DNA of 64,000 bases from the NCBI RefSeq assembly GCF_009832905.1, contig NZ_CP047135.1, positions 3,884,001 to 3,948,000 on the forward strand. The letters run 5' to 3'. Every line of letters begins with the position of its first letter. Position 1 is the first letter of the stretch. The stretch comes from Stenotrophomonas sp. 364. GTDB lineage: Bacteria; Pseudomonadota; Gammaproteobacteria; Xanthomonadales; Xanthomonadaceae. A program made the position numbers and the translations under genes. The notes beneath the pieces are model-generated. The model was not told where the DNA came from, did no database searches, and saw only the letters and a program-made list of their open reading frames with translations. Shown one piece after another: positions 14,172 to 24,040 of the stretch.

Positions 14172-16151
14172 CTACCGCGCACTGCCATCCACGTACGGCC
14201 GCGATTGCAGGATCAGCACCTCATCCCCCACCACGGCCCACTCGATGTCCTGGTCCACGCCGCCCAGCGCCTGCTTGGTGCTGGCGCCCACCCGGGCCAA
14301 CCGCGCGATGAGCGCATCGGTGAGCACCTGGCGTGAGCCGGTGATGGGCACTTCGCGCACACCGCCGGCCGCGTTGGCCACCAGCTGGGTATCTTCAGCC
14401 GACCGGCTCAGTACCTGCACCGCCTTGGACCAGGTGGAGTACATCACCTGCTCGGCCTGGCGCTTGCCTTCCACCACGCGGATACCCAGGCCGCGTTTGG
14501 CCGAGATGTAGGTGATGTGGCGGCGGGCGGCGTCGAAGGGATCACGCGTGATCATCACGCCGGAGCTGTCCGAAGGCGCGGCGCGCTGCACCAGTACCGC
14601 CATGGCCACCGCGTCCTGGCGCAGGCCGGCGGCCGTACGGGCCTCATACGCCTCGAAGTTGAAGACCGACCCCCACACCGTCTGCACGGCCTTGGCCACG
14701 TCGTCGGTGCGGGTGACATTGGGCACGGTGGTGTACAAACCGGCGCCGCTGAAGCCCGGCAGATCCTCGGAGTTGGACGAGCTGCGCACGAACACCGCGC
14801 CGCCCTGCAACTGGCTCCGCCACTGGCTGTCCAGGCTGCGCACGAAGGCCGGATCGGGCGCGGCGTTGGCGATCTCCGCACGCAGCCCCGCCAACGCGTC
14901 ACGGCGGACGGCCGCGTCGGTACTGAAACCGGGGCGACGTTGCAGTTCCTGCAGGCGCTGGGGAACGCGCAGCCGCTGCATCATCGCCTGGTAGTGGGCG
15001 AACGGGATGCAGAAGCCGTCGGGCACGCGCGCGGCGGGTGGCAGCGCGGCTTTCAGCGTGCCCAGGTTGGCCGCCTTCACCCCGCAATGGCCGCTGTCGC
15101 GGGCGCGCAGCGCGGCCAGCGGCTTGAGCGCGACCACGCTCAGGTCCGGGCGTGGCAGGTTGCGCACCGTGGGGCGCGCCGCCGCGGCCGACGGCGTGCG
15201 TGCCGGGCGCGTCAGGCGGGTGACCTGGTAGTTGTTGTGGGTGACCTCCAGGGCGACCCACTGGCCGTCGTACGGGCGCAGGGCCGCCTGGGCATCGCGC
15301 AGGTAGAGGTTGGGAATGCCCCAGCCCTTGGCCAGCAGGTTCACGTGTGACAGCAGGGTGGAGGGACGCTGGGTGACCAGGCCGGCCACCGGTGCCAGCG
15401 CGATGGGCACCTCATCCAGCACCGGGATGTCGCCCGGCGACAGCGTGCGCAGCTGTGCCTCCGAGCGCACGATGCGCAGCCGCCCCTCGGCACGGCCGGT
15501 GTTCAACGGCAGGAAGCGCTGCTCACGCAGCAGCGCCTCCTGGCTGATGTAGGGCAGCCCCATGCGGGTGGCCAGCTGCTCGTGCTGGGTGGAGTTGGTC
15601 TTGAAGCGGATCGGCTCGCGGAAGGAGGCGCGCACCACCGCGTCGGTCTCCCGCAGCAGGGGCGCGGTGAGTTTGTCGCCCTCCCAGAACTCGTAGGTAT
15701 AGCCGGGCAGATCGCGCTGCCAGCTGAGCGTGCCGAACAGGAAGCGCCGCTCGGGGTCACGGTACTGCGCGTTGAGCGTGGCCTTGTCCAGGCTGCGCAC
15801 CAGCCGCTGGCGGCGCACGAACTGCTCGTGCAGCGCAATGCGTGGGGTGTTGATGTAGTAGATGCGTGCGGCGTTCTGCCGGTCGATCACGAAGATCAGG
15901 TGCGGCATCTCCAGCGCGGTACCGGCGTTGTAGACGCGGGCGAGCTGCATGAACTGCGCGCGGTTGTCGATGCGCGACAGATAGTCCGGCCCTTCGCTGG
16001 GCGTTGCAGCGGCCTCGTTACCTGGCCGGTACTCGTAGGGTGATGGCTTGCGTGCGGTCTGCGCCAGCGCAGCTGAGGTGCAGCACAGCAGCAGCGCAAG
16101 CAGGGCCAACACGCGCGATGACCAGGCAAGGTGCGTACGGGATCGGTCCAT
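14172..16151 (-). CDS. Exported PEP/pyruvate-binding domain protein (PpsA/PPDK-like)
   Basis: This 659-residue protein has a Sec signal peptide at residues 12-31. Domains in order: an N-terminal region of unknown fold (about 40-225); a phosphohistidine-like segment, LLSHVNLLAKGWGIPNLYL, with His269; and a C-terminal pyruvate phosphate dikinase PEP/pyruvate-binding (ATP-grasp) domain, about 345-655, with GVKAANLGTLKAALP, AVFVRSSSNSEDLPGFSGAGLYTTV and DQDIEWAVVGDEVLILQSRPY. In PpsA and PPDK these domains carry phosphoryl groups from ATP through the His; here the order is reversed and no PEP-utilising barrel is present. Periplasmic location of an ATP-grasp enzyme is unexpected, so the substrate and direction are open. 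Confidence 0.87.
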   Translation of the reverse strand: MDRSRTHLAWSSRVLALLALLLCCTSAALAQTARKPSPYEYRPGNEAAATPSEGPDYLSRIDNRAQFMQLARVYNAGTALEMPHLIFVIDRQNAARIYYINTPRIALHEQFVRRQRLVRSLDKATLNAQYRDPERRFLFGTLSWQRDLPGYTYEFWEGDKLTAPLLRETDAVVRASFREPIRFKTNSTQHEQLATRMGLPYISQEALLREQRFLPLNTGRAEGRLRIVRSEAQLRTLSPGDIPVLDEVPIALAPVAGLVTQRPSTLLSHVNLLAKGWGIPNLYLRDAQAALRPYDGQWVALEVTHNNYQVTRLTRPARTPSAAAARPTVRNLPRPDLSVVALKPLAALRARDSGHCGVKAANLGTLKAALPPAARVPDGFCIPFAHYQAMMQRLRVPQRLQELQRRPGFSTDAAVRRDALAGLRAEIANAAPDPAFVRSLDSQWRSQLQGGAVFVRSSSNSEDLPGFSGAGLYTTVPNVTRTDDVAKAVQTVWGSVFNFEAYEARTAAGLRQDAVAMAVLVQRAAPSDSSGVMITRDPFDAARRHITYISAKRGLGIRVVEGKRQAEQVMYSTWSKAVQVLSRSAEDTQLVANAAGGVREVPITGSRQVLTDALIARLARVGASTKQALGGVDQDIEWAVVGDEVLILQSRPYVDGSAR

Positions 16152-16252
16152 GATGCCGGTGCAGGAGTTGAAGTGGATGGATCATAAGCCAGTCCGGCGG
16201 CGTTGGAGGATCGGGGGCAGGCAAGATCCGGCCTGCGTTGACGATCCGGGCG

Positions 16253-17341
16253 TCAGCGCAGCACACCCTCGGCATCCACCAGCTGCACGTCGTGCATCAG
16301 GTTGAGGTAAGCCTCGTAGTAGGGCTTGTGCGACGCGCCGACGATGGCCAGCAGGCGCATGCCGGGGGTCTGCCCGACCACGTCGCGGATGTTGGCGACC
16401 ATGCGCAGGTTGCGGGTTTCCCAGTAGCCCACGTAGTTGCGGCCAAATGCCTGCGGCGAAGGCTCCACCAGCGCCGCACCGAAATCGCTGCGGTAGGTCT
16501 GCATCGCGCCTTCCGGTGCGTTGTAGGCGCGGTAGATCGCCAGCAGGCCGTCAGGTTGTGCCACGTTGGCGTACAGCGGAATGTCCGCATCGGCGCGGGC
16601 TTTCGAATACGGGTTGTCCCATGCCTTCGTGATCGCATCAGCCGCCGCCTTCTCCACCTCCTTGGGGGTGGGGGAATCGGCGGTGTGGTCATCCACCGCC
16701 CATACCCGTTCCAGTCCCAGCCGGGCGGCGAGCGTGGCGGCTACCAGCACGGACTCGTCGCGCCGCTGCAGGCGTTTGTCCAGGAAAGCCACCAGCGCGT
16801 CGGTCATACCGTCGGCGGCAATGCGTTGCTCGGCGGGCAGGCGCAGCCATTGCACCACCGCGGAGTTGCGCTCACCGGCGGCCAGCCATACCGCGGCCAG
16901 CCGTCGCCGCTGCGCCGCACTGGGGGTGGCGGGCCACTGGGCCAGCAGGCGCTCGGCCTCGGCGTTGGCGGCCGGTACGTCCAGGCCGGTTGCGGCCTGG
17001 GCCGGCCCGGTATCCACGCAGTAGCTGCTCACGCTGTCGGCATAGCGCGCGGGATTGCGGCGCATGTAGTCGCACTGCAGGCCGGACACGGCCTCCACCG
17101 CAATCGCCTCGGGCTTCCATGCGGCCAGACGCTCGAGCAGCGGTTCCAGCTGGGCCGGTGCGAAGGTCTCCGGCATGCCCGACAGGTGCGGCGAGCCCAG
17201 CACCAGCACCTCGTTGGGCCGGCCCGCCGGCGGCCCCTTCAGCTGATCGGGGTGGAAGGGGGGCTGGTACCCCGTCCCGGCGGCCAGCGCGCTGGCGCTG
17301 CACAGCCCAAGAATGAACATACCGCCGATGCGTCCGATCAT
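16253..17341 (-). CDS. DUF5694 family exported protein
   Basis: This 362-residue protein starts with a signal peptide (MIGRIGGMFILGLCSASALAAG). The body begins EVLVLGSPHLSGMPETF and contains WKPEAIAVEAVSGLQCDYM, SKARADADIPLYANV and, near the end, GMRLLAIVGASHKPYYEAYL. This pattern of a VLGSPHLS strand, a later AVE and a terminal GxSH is that of DUF5694 and recalls the TraB/ChaN-like metal-hydrolase folds; I give the family name from memory. The start at 17341 follows TGGAGGCAGC, a good ribosome binding site. Function is not established. It is a single gene. Confidence 0.8.
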   Translation of the reverse strand: MIGRIGGMFILGLCSASALAAGTGYQPPFHPDQLKGPPAGRPNEVLVLGSPHLSGMPETFAPAQLEPLLERLAAWKPEAIAVEAVSGLQCDYMRRNPARYADSVSSYCVDTGPAQAATGLDVPAANAEAERLLAQWPATPSAAQRRRLAAVWLAAGERNSAVVQWLRLPAEQRIAADGMTDALVAFLDKRLQRRDESVLVAATLAARLGLERVWAVDDHTADSPTPKEVEKAAADAITKAWDNPYSKARADADIPLYANVAQPDGLLAIYRAYNAPEGAMQTYRSDFGAALVEPSPQAFGRNYVGYWETRNLRMVANIRDVVGQTPGMRLLAIVGASHKPYYEAYLNLMHDVQLVDAEGVLR

Positions 17342-17458
17342 GCTGCCTCCATGCAATGGCGGGTGCCTTGCCTGGATGCGATGCTGGTCCACCGCTCACG
17401 CAGTGGAAACCCCCGATGGTCATGGCAACCCTTTGGGCGTTTGCTGCATCGGCATCGG

Positions 17459-17869
17459 TCAGCTCCCCTGCCGCGCTTCCACCACCTCGCCGTCTTCCTT
17501 GGTGAAAGGACGCGTCATCGGCGGCAGGATCTCCAGCACGACCTCGGAGGGACGGCACAGCCGGGTGCCCAGCGCCGTCTGCACGAACGGCCGGTTGATC
17601 AGGATCGGATGCGCCAGCATCGCGTCCAGCAGTGCGTCGTCGCCGAGCGCGGGGTCGCCCAGCCCCAGCGCGTCATAGGGCGTGCCCTTCTGCCGGATGG
17701 CATCGCGAACCCCCAGGCCCGCCGCTGTGATCAGCTCGATCAGGCGCGCGCGGCTGGGCGGGTGGGCCAGGTAGTCGATGACCTCCGGTTCGATGCCCAC
17801 GTGCCGAAGCATCGCCAGCGTGTTGCGCGAGGTGCCGCAATTGGGGTTGTGGTAAATGACGGCGTTCAT
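17459..17869 (-). CDS. arsC: Arsenate reductase (glutaredoxin-coupled, ArsC)
   Basis: This 136-residue cytosolic enzyme reduces arsenate to arsenite using glutathione and glutaredoxin. The catalytic cysteine is Cys11 in [13 protein letters not shown]. The LINRPFV block after residue 90 carries the conserved Arg that binds oxyanion, together with the downstream Arg in LCRPSEVV. The length is normal for the Escherichia coli plasmid R773 type. Its ATG overlaps the stop of arsH by four bases, so the two are coupled. The product arsenite would leave through the Acr3 pump encoded by the divergent operon. Confidence 0.95.
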   Translation of the reverse strand: MNAVIYHNPNCGTSRNTLAMLRHVGIEPEVIDYLAHPPSRARLIELITAAGLGVRDAIRQKGTPYDALGLGDPALGDDALLDAMLAHPILINRPFVQTALGTRLCRPSEVVLEILPPMTRPFTKEDGEVVEARQGS

Positions 17870-18606
17870 ACGCCCTCCGTCTGGTTCAAGGCTGCGTCGA
17901 CCACGCCGGCAGCGGCCGCAAGCGCGACCGCCTCCACCGCGCCCTTGCGTTCGCTGTAGCGGTCCACCAGGTAGTCGCTGCGCCCGCGCACCAGCAGGGT
18001 GAACTTGAGCAGTTCCTCCATCACGTCCACCACGCGATCGTAATAGGCCGACGGCTTCATCCGCCCCGCTTCATCGAACTCCTGCCAGGCCTTGGGCACC
18101 GACGACTGGTTGGGGATGGTCACCATGCGCATCCAGCGGCCCAGCACCCGCAGGGCGTTGACCACGTTGAACGACTGCGAGCCACCGCAGACCTGCATCA
18201 CCGCCAGCGTGCGTCCCTGGGTGGGGCGCACACTGCCTTCCTCCAGCGGCAGCCAGTCAATCTGGTTCTTGAACACCGCCGTCAGCGTGCCATGCCGTTC
18301 CGGGCTGATCCACACCTGGCCTTCGGACCAGAGTGATGCCTGGCGCAGCTCCCGCACCTTGGGATGCGTGGCCGGCTCGGCATCGAGCATCGGCAGGCCA
18401 TGCGGATCGAACAGCCGGGTCTCCGCCCCCAGCTGTTCCAGCAGCCGCTGCGCTTCCAGTGCCAGCTTGCGGCTGAATGATTGCGGACGGAGCGAGCCGT
18501 ACAGGATGAGAATGCGCGGGCGGTGACGCGGCGCTGGGCCGTGCTCCAGCCGGGCGGTCGAAGGAAGGTCCAAAGCGCCGGGCACGATGTTGGGGAGGGG
18601 GTCCAT
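17866..18606 (-). CDS. arsH: ArsH flavoprotein (organoarsenical oxidase)
   Basis: This 246-residue NADPH-FMN oxidoreductase of the ArsH family oxidises trivalent organoarsenicals to less toxic pentavalent forms. The flavodoxin-like FMN phosphate loop is [15 protein letters not shown]; the family blocks [23 protein letters not shown] and [21 protein letters not shown] are present. It is the first gene of the leftward arsenic operon, starting 38 bases from the divergent arsR, and both promoters should be under ArsR control through the shared palindrome. Confidence 0.95.
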   Translation of the reverse strand: MDPLPNIVPGALDLPSTARLEHGPAPRHRPRILILYGSLRPQSFSRKLALEAQRLLEQLGAETRLFDPHGLPMLDAEPATHPKVRELRQASLWSEGQVWISPERHGTLTAVFKNQIDWLPLEEGSVRPTQGRTLAVMQVCGGSQSFNVVNALRVLGRWMRMVTIPNQSSVPKAWQEFDEAGRMKPSAYYDRVVDVMEELLKFTLLVRGRSDYLVDRYSERKGAVEAVALAAAAGVVDAALNQTEGV

Positions 18607-18628
18607 GGGTTGTCCATCGCAGATGTTT

Positions 18629-18648
18629 CCATTATTCTAGAATCATGG
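18629..18648. promoter_or_regulatory. Probable ArsR operator between arsH and arsR
   Basis: CCATTATTCTAGAATCATGG is palindromic at 18 of 20 positions and fills the 38-base gap between the divergent arsH and arsR genes, overlapping the arsR start codon. An ArsR dimer bound here could block both promoters and also arsR translation initiation. Confidence 0.72.
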
Positions 18649-18956
18649 AACATACGACCGCAACAGACGCGCTGGCCGCGCTCGGCCACGCCACCCGACT
18701 CTCCATCTTCCGCCTGCTGGTGCAGGCCGGCCGCAGCGGCAAGCTGGCGGGCGATATCGCCCAGGCGCTGGCGCTGCCCGGCGCCACGCTTTCCTTCCAC
18801 TTGAAGGAACTGAGCGCGGCCGGGTTGATCAATGCCGAGCAGCGTGGCCGCACCATCTGCTACCGGGCCGAGTTCCAGGCCATGAACGCGCTGGTGGCTT
18901 ACCTCACCGAAAACTGCTGCGCCGATGATCCGGCCTGTGACCGGCCCGGTTGCTGA
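18645..18956 (+). CDS. arsR: ArsR arsenite-responsive repressor
   Basis: This 103-residue winged-helix repressor of the ArsR/SmtB family has the DNA-binding region at about residues 34-62 (LAGDIAQALALPGATLSFHLKELSAAGLI). The classic R773-type ELCVCDL metal site in the recognition helix is absent. Instead the C-terminus has Cys91, Cys92, Cys98 and Cys103 (CCADDPACDRPGC), matching the C-terminal three-cysteine arsenite site described for Acidithiobacillus ferrooxidans ArsR. Arsenite binding should release the operator. The gene starts inside the palindrome and leads the arsR-acr3 operon. Confidence 0.95.
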   Translation: MEHTTATDALAALGHATRLSIFRLLVQAGRSGKLAGDIAQALALPGATLSFHLKELSAAGLINAEQRGRTICYRAEFQAMNALVAYLTENCCADDPACDRPGC

Positions 18957-18965
18957 GCACGCGCC

Positions 18966-20024
18966 ATGACCGCTCAGCCCCCGCGTCTTTCCTTCCTGGA
19001 TCGCTACCTCACGCTGTGGATCTTCCTCGCCATGGCGTTGGGGGTGGGGCTGGGCGCGATGTTCGACGGCGTACCGGCAGCGCTCGACAGCCTGTCGGTG
19101 GGCACGACCAACGTGCCCATCGCGATCGGTCTGGTCCTGATGATGTATCCGCCGCTGGCCAAGGTGAAGTACGAGGAACTGCCCCGGGTCTTCGCCGACA
19201 AGCGCGTGCTGCTGCTGTCGCTGCTGCAGAACTGGGTGGTGGGGCCGCTGCTGATGTTCGGCTTGGCCGTGCTGTTCCTGCGCGACTATCCCGACTACAT
19301 GACCGGCCTGATCCTGATCGGGCTGGCGCGCTGCATCGCCATGGTGCTGGTATGGAACCAGTTGGCACGCGGCGACAGCCAGTACGTGGCCGGGCTGGTG
19401 GCGTTCAACTCGATCTTTCAGATCGCACTGTTCAGCGGCTATGCGTGGTTCTTCCTGTCGTGGCTGCCCTCGGTGCTGGGATTGCAGGGCAGCGTCATCA
19501 ACGTCAGCTTCTGGACCATTGCCGAGGCGGTGCTGATCTACCTGGGCATTCCGTTCCTGGCCGGGTTTCTCACCCGGTACTGGTTGAAGGCGCGCAAGGG
19601 TGCCCGTTGGTATGAGGAGACATTCCTGCCGCGGATCAGTCCCATCACGCTGGCCGCGCTGCTGTTCACCATCGTGGCGATGTTCAGCCTGAAAGGGGGC
19701 GAGGTACTGCGCATTCCGATGGATGCGGTGCGCATCGCGATCCCGCTGACGCTGTACTTCCTGATGCAGTTCGTCATCAGCTTCCTGATGGGCCGGTTCG
19801 TCGCCCGCGACTACCCGCGCACCACGGCGATCGCGTTCACCGCGGCGGGCAACAACTTCGAGCTGGCGATCGCCGTGGCGATCGCGTCCTTCGGCCTGGC
19901 CTCACCGGTGGCCTTCGCCGCGGTGATCGGCCCGCTGGTGGAAGTGCCGGTGCTGATCCTGCTGGTCCATGTGGCGTTGCGTTTGGGGAAGCGGTGGTTC
20001 CCAGCGGACACGCATACCGGATGA
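18966..20024 (+). CDS. acr3: Acr3-type arsenite efflux permease
   Basis: This 352-residue inner-membrane transporter of the BART/Acr3 family has about ten hydrophobic segments and pumps arsenite out using the proton motive force. The conserved cysteine is in [12 protein letters not shown], and the conserved glutamate in [29 protein letters not shown] is another family signature. The start is nine bases after the arsR stop, so the two are cotranscribed. Together with arsC and arsH across the operator it makes a complete arsenate, arsenite and organoarsenical resistance island. Confidence 0.95.
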   Translation: MTAQPPRLSFLDRYLTLWIFLAMALGVGLGAMFDGVPAALDSLSVGTTNVPIAIGLVLMMYPPLAKVKYEELPRVFADKRVLLLSLLQNWVVGPLLMFGLAVLFLRDYPDYMTGLILIGLARCIAMVLVWNQLARGDSQYVAGLVAFNSIFQIALFSGYAWFFLSWLPSVLGLQGSVINVSFWTIAEAVLIYLGIPFLAGFLTRYWLKARKGARWYEETFLPRISPITLAALLFTIVAMFSLKGGEVLRIPMDAVRIAIPLTLYFLMQFVISFLMGRFVARDYPRTTAIAFTAAGNNFELAIAVAIASFGLASPVAFAAVIGPLVEVPVLILLVHVALRLGKRWFPADTHTG

Positions 20025-20065
20025 GCGCTCCGCGTCGTGGCACGGCCGTGCAGGGTGCGTTTTGC

Positions 20066-20459
20066 TCACGCGCCCGGCGCAACATCGACAACGAACGGCA
20101 CCGTTCGGATTTCACCGTCGGCCATGAACTGGATCCAGAGCGCATAGCGACCCGCGTGAGGCGGCGTTGCGTGCAACATCATCTGTGCGCTGACCGCGCC
20201 CGCCGGGTCATGCGCCGAGCCGTGGGAACCGTGCGCGGCGTTGGCTGCACCCGCCGGCATCGCATGCGCGTGGACATACGCCAGGTCATCGGTGCCCACG
20301 AACACCGCGTGCGCCGCCACGCCAAAGCTCGGCGCTGACCCGTTCGGCCGTTCCCGAAAGCGCAAATGCACCTTTCAAGGTTGCATCGGATGCCGAGGCT
20401 GGCAATGCCGCCGTACCGAGCGCAGCCACGCCGAAGGTGAGAAGCTGTTTCATGAACAT
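20066..20459 (-). pseudogene. Disrupted exported protein of the copper group
   Basis: Two overlapping frames make one broken gene. The 5' frame starts MFMKQLLTFGVAALGTAALP after GGAGAA and encodes a clear signal peptide (ending PASASD), then loses sense near 20330 (ELWRGGARGV). A second frame then gives a good C-terminal domain: GVAAHAVFVGTDDLAYVHAH, a His-rich stretch AHGSHGSAHD, and RYALWIQFMADGEIRTVPFVV. The C-terminal part resembles exported proteins found beside copper ATPases, which are normally longer. A frameshift, perhaps with an internal deletion, is the simplest reading; a sequencing error is the alternative. Confidence 0.65.
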
Positions 20460-20484
20460 GGGACGTTTCTCCGTAGGTAGGAAC

Positions 20485-20691
20485 TTACCGGCCTGCCAGC
20501 GGCTGGTGGGGATATCCAGCCTCTGCGAGGACGGCGAGGAAGGCTGCTTCATCCAGCGCCGTTTCTACCCGCACCTGTCGCGCCGGGGTGTCGGTTTCGA
20601 TCTGCGCCAGGGGGTCGACGCTCAGCAAGGCGTCTTTCACCGGCCTGGCGCAGGAACCGCACGTCATGTTTGGAATGTGGAACTGAAGCAT
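20485..20691 (-). CDS. copZ: CopZ-like heavy-metal-associated (HMA) domain protein
   Basis: This 68-residue cytosolic metallochaperone of the HMA fold has the metal-binding motif MTCGSC (Cys11 and Cys14), then a betaalphabeta pattern ending FLAVLAEAGYPHQPL. It should carry Cu(I) to the CopA ATPase encoded upstream on the same strand. Relative to typical CopZ the loop reads GSCARPVKDALL, which is normal. A MerR-type dyad lies 47 bases before its start, so it has its own copper- or metal-responsive promoter. Confidence 0.88.
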   Translation of the reverse strand: MLQFHIPNMTCGSCARPVKDALLSVDPLAQIETDTPARQVRVETALDEAAFLAVLAEAGYPHQPLAGR

Positions 20692-20737
20692 GTTGATCTC
20701 CTGATTGAATTGAGTGGTGCGCTGGCTACGTTGGGCG

Positions 20738-20758
20738 TTGACAGCGTGGCAATGTCAA
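20738..20758 (-). promoter_or_regulatory. MerR/CueR-type operator-promoter before copZ
   Basis: On the minus strand a TTGACA box opens a 21-base dyad with arms TTGACA and TGTCAA around TTGCCACGC. MerR-family copper regulators bind such dyads placed between a -35 and a -10 box set too far apart. It lies 47-67 bases upstream of copZ. No regulator gene is adjacent. Confidence 0.55.
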
Positions 20759-21138
20759 TCAACAGGCGTGGATATCGGTCTGTCCCTCGGGTTGCGTTCA
20801 CATTCTCGACGCCACAGGCACGCAACAACGCGCACATGCAGGTCCCACAACCGCGACTCGGCATGGATCACGTCACTGCGATGTCGCGTCGCCTTACGTC
20901 GTGCTTGCCGTGGCGTTGCGCACGGGCGATGAGGCAGGCGTATCCATGCCGAAGCCGGGCGTCTTGCGCGCCGCGGTGAGCCGGCTGGCGCGCTGGAGGG
21001 TCATGGCCGATTCGGCCAGCATGCCCTGCGTCGAAGGCAAGCAGCTCGGCCCGATGGCGACAAGCTGGATACGTTTCATGTCGTGTGTGAGGGTGTCGAT
21101 TGCCTGCACCTGATCTTGACGTATCGGGTCATGGTCGT
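20759..21138. other. 380 bases without a convincing gene
   Basis: Between the copZ operator and the glutaredoxin-like gene no frame looks like a recognisable protein. A GTG-started minus-strand frame (21109-20894, containing MKRIQLVAIGPSCLP) and a minus-strand frame at 20864-20664 (containing CGTCMCALLRACG) are open but show no family features. The position is where a copper regulator or a second chaperone might be expected, so this may be a degraded gene. Confidence 0.5.
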
Positions 21139-21405
21139 TCAGGCAGTGCCGGTCAGGCCGAGCGCCACGGTCAACAGCGGCTTCTGCGTCAGAAACGTGC
21201 CGTAGAAGACCGAATCACCCACCACTGTGATCGGCGCGACGCGCACGCCCGTGCGTGCCTTGGCCTCCTCCATGACCTCGCGGATGGACAGATCGCGCTC
21301 GTCGAAGATGATCCCCTCACGATCGAGCCAGGTCTTCAGCGCATGGCAGTCGGGGCATGCGGGCGTCGTGTAAAGAATGACAGGCGGTTGGGATGTGATG
21401 ACCAT
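21139..21405 (-). CDS. Glutaredoxin-like protein
   Basis: This 88-residue thioredoxin-fold protein starts MVITSQPPVILYTTPACPDCHALKTWLDREGI, with the redox motif Cys-Pro-Asp-Cys. The TVAP-like cis-proline position is visible in VRVAPITVVGDSVFYG. The ATG at 21405 follows a strong site (GAAGGAGG). It is 55 bases downstream of copA on the same strand and is probably cotranscribed, so a role in thiol protection or metal-related redox during copper stress is likely. It could also supply electrons to ArsC nearby, but that is speculation. Confidence 0.86.
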   Translation of the reverse strand: MVITSQPPVILYTTPACPDCHALKTWLDREGIIFDERDLSIREVMEEAKARTGVRVAPITVVGDSVFYGTFLTQKPLLTVALGLTGTA

Positions 21406-21460
21406 GGCGGCCTCCTTCAGGCGGGTCTGGCGTCCGGGCGACAACTGCGCGTGCCCGGCA

Positions 21461-24001
21461 TCAATGGCCGTTCACCGGGCTCGATGCGGTGGCCTCGATG
21501 CTCATCGGCGCGCGGAAGCGCTTGAGCCGCAGCGCGTTGCCCAGCACGAAGATGCTGGAGAGCGCCATTGCCGCAGCGGCAAAGATCGGCGACAGCAGCA
21601 TGCCGTTGAGGGGATACAGCGCACCGGCCGCCACCGGAATCAGCACGGCGTTGTAGGCGAACGCCCAGAAGAGGTTCTGCTTGATGTTGCGGATGGTCGC
21701 CTGGCTCAGTGCAATCGCGTTGGTCACCCCGCGCAGGTCGCCAGACATCAGCACCACGTCGGCCGCCTCGATGGCTACGTCGGTACCGGTACCGATGGCC
21801 AGGCCAACATCCGCTTCGGCAAGCGCCGGTGCATCGTTGATGCCATCGCCGACGAAGGCCACCCGCGCGCCGTTGGCGCGGAACGTCTTGAGCGCGGCCA
21901 CCTTGCCATCAGGCAGGACTTCGGCGGCCACTTCATCGATGCCCAGCTGCCGCGCGATGGCTGCCGCGGTGGCGGCGTTGTCGCCGGTGATCATGGCCAC
22001 CTTCAGGCCCAGCGCGTGCAGCGCGCGGATCGCCTCCGGGGTGGTGTCCTTGATCGGGTCGGCCACCGCGATCACCGCGGCCAGGCGGCCATCGATGGCC
22101 GCATACAACGGGCTCTTGCCCTCTTCACCCAGCCGCTGCGCCGTCGGCAGGAACGTGCTGACATCGAGACCCAGCCGGGTCATGAAGCGGTCGGCACCCA
22201 CCGCAACCGTTCGGCCGGACACCGTCGCGGTCACACCGTACCCCGGCGTTGCCTCGAAGCCGTCAACAGGCGCCAACGTCAGCTCACGCTGTCCAGCGGC
22301 GGCGACGATCGCTTCGGCGATCGGGTGTTCCGAACGGGTTTCCACCGCCGCCACGAGCGCCAGCACGTGGTCATACGCAAAGCCGTCGGCCGGCACCAGG
22401 TCGGTCAGTTCGGGGCGACCCTTGGTGAGCGTGCCGGTCTTGTCCAGCGCAACCACGCTGACGTCACGCAGTGCCTGCAGTGCTTCGCCCTTGCGGAACA
22501 GCACTCCCAGCTCCGCCGCGCGGCCGGTGCCCACCATGATCGAGGTGGGCGTGGCCAGCCCCATCGCGCACGGGCAGGCGATGATCAACACGGCCACTGC
22601 ATTGACCAACGCAAACGTGAGCGCCGGCGAGGGGCCGAACACCAGCCAGACCAGGAACGTCAGCACGGCCGCGGCCATCACCGCCGGCACGAACCACATG
22701 GTGACCTTGTCGACCATCGCCTGGATCGGCAGCTTGGAGCCCTGCGCCTCTTCCACCAGGCGGATGATCTGCGCCAGCACCGTGTTGGCGCCCACCTGGG
22801 TGACACGGAAACTGAAGGCGCCGGTCTTGTTGAGGGTGCCGCCGACGACATCGGCGCCCACCCCCTTGGACACCGGCACCGGTTCGCCGGTGATCATGCT
22901 CTCATCGACATACGAGGCGCCCTCGACGACCTGGCCATCGACCGGAACCTTTTCACCCGGGCGCACGAGCACCACATCGCCGGTGGTCACCTGCTCCAGC
23001 GGGATCTCCACGGTGGCGCCGTTGCGCTCTACCCGTGCGGTCTTGGCTTGCAGGCCCACCAGCCGCTTGATCGCCTGCGAGGTGCGCCCCTTGGCCCGGG
23101 CTTCCAGCATGCGCCCCAGCAGGATCAGGGTAACGATCACCACGGCCGCTTCGAAATAGACGTTCGCCGTTCCCTGCGGCAGCACGCCGGGCGCGAAGGT
23201 GGCCACCACCGAATAGCCATACGCTGCCGCCGTGCCGACCGACACCAGCGAGTTCATGTCCGGGCCACCCCGCAGCAGTGCCGGAACGCCCTTGCGGAAG
23301 AAGCGCAGCCCGGGCCCGAACAGGACCAGCGTGGCCAGCGCGAACTGGATGTACCCGCTGGTCTGCAGGCCCAGCGTGTGCACTACCCAGTGATGCATGG
23401 ACGGCACCAGGTGCGAGCCCATCTCAAGGATGAACACCGGCAGGGTGAGCGCTGCGGCGATCAGCAGGGAGCGCTGCAGTTCGCGCCCTTCGGCCTCGCG
23501 GCGTTCGGCGTCCTGGTCGCCCGCGCCGCCAGCTGCTGCCGCCACCCGGCGCGAGGTGTACCCGGCCTTTTCAATGGCTGCTTCCAGATCGGCGATGGTG
23601 ACCACGCCCGCCAGATGCCGCACGCGGGCACGCTCGGTGGCCAGGTTCACACTCGCCTCGATGACGCCCGGCACCTGCCGGAGGCCCTTCTCCACCCGAC
23701 CCACGCAGGATGCGCAGGTCATGTCCTGGATCGCCAGTTCGGTGGTTTCTTCGTGGACGGCGTAGCCTGCACGTTCGATTGCCTCGACAACCGCCTGCGG
23801 ATCGGCCGCCCCGATGAAGGTGACGTCGGCACGCTCGGTGGCAAGGTTGACCGAGGTCGTTTTCACACCGGGGATGGCGCTGATGGCGCGTTCCACGCGC
23901 CCCACGCAGGAGGCACAGGTCATTCCGCTGACAGGCAGGCTGAGTCGCCCACCCTGCGGCTTGGACAGTCGGGTGTCGTTCTGGAGTGCGGTGGAAGCCA
24001 T
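21461..24001 (-). CDS. copA: Copper-exporting P1B-type ATPase CopA
   Basis: This 846-residue inner-membrane P1B-1 ATPase exports Cu(I) to the periplasm. It has two N-terminal HMA domains with MTCASC (Cys29/Cys32 and Cys96/Cys99), membrane segments including the transport site [13 protein letters not shown], the phosphorylation motif DKTGTLTKG, the HP region [10 protein letters not shown], and the hinge [16 protein letters not shown]. The C-terminal segments contain the NLFWAFAYN and [15 protein letters not shown] blocks typical of Cu(I) specificity. The start follows an AAGGGG site, and a CueR-like operator lies 40-64 bases further upstream. It leads the leftward copper group. Confidence 0.97.
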   Translation of the reverse strand: MASTALQNDTRLSKPQGGRLSLPVSGMTCASCVGRVERAISAIPGVKTTSVNLATERADVTFIGAADPQAVVEAIERAGYAVHEETTELAIQDMTCASCVGRVEKGLRQVPGVIEASVNLATERARVRHLAGVVTIADLEAAIEKAGYTSRRVAAAAGGAGDQDAERREAEGRELQRSLLIAAALTLPVFILEMGSHLVPSMHHWVVHTLGLQTSGYIQFALATLVLFGPGLRFFRKGVPALLRGGPDMNSLVSVGTAAAYGYSVVATFAPGVLPQGTANVYFEAAVVIVTLILLGRMLEARAKGRTSQAIKRLVGLQAKTARVERNGATVEIPLEQVTTGDVVLVRPGEKVPVDGQVVEGASYVDESMITGEPVPVSKGVGADVVGGTLNKTGAFSFRVTQVGANTVLAQIIRLVEEAQGSKLPIQAMVDKVTMWFVPAVMAAAVLTFLVWLVFGPSPALTFALVNAVAVLIIACPCAMGLATPTSIMVGTGRAAELGVLFRKGEALQALRDVSVVALDKTGTLTKGRPELTDLVPADGFAYDHVLALVAAVETRSEHPIAEAIVAAAGQRELTLAPVDGFEATPGYGVTATVSGRTVAVGADRFMTRLGLDVSTFLPTAQRLGEEGKSPLYAAIDGRLAAVIAVADPIKDTTPEAIRALHALGLKVAMITGDNAATAAAIARQLGIDEVAAEVLPDGKVAALKTFRANGARVAFVGDGINDAPALAEADVGLAIGTGTDVAIEAADVVLMSGDLRGVTNAIALSQATIRNIKQNLFWAFAYNAVLIPVAAGALYPLNGMLLSPIFAAAAMALSSIFVLGNALRLKRFRAPMSIEATASSPVNGH

Positions 24002-24040
24002 CGGGCTGCCCCTTGAAGAAGGTAGGGTGAGTAGAGCGTG

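Noticed and set aside
21377..24016. Long plus-strand open frame opposite copA
   Set aside because: The minus strand encodes an unmistakable CopA. The antisense frame is low in complexity and is explained by codon bias.
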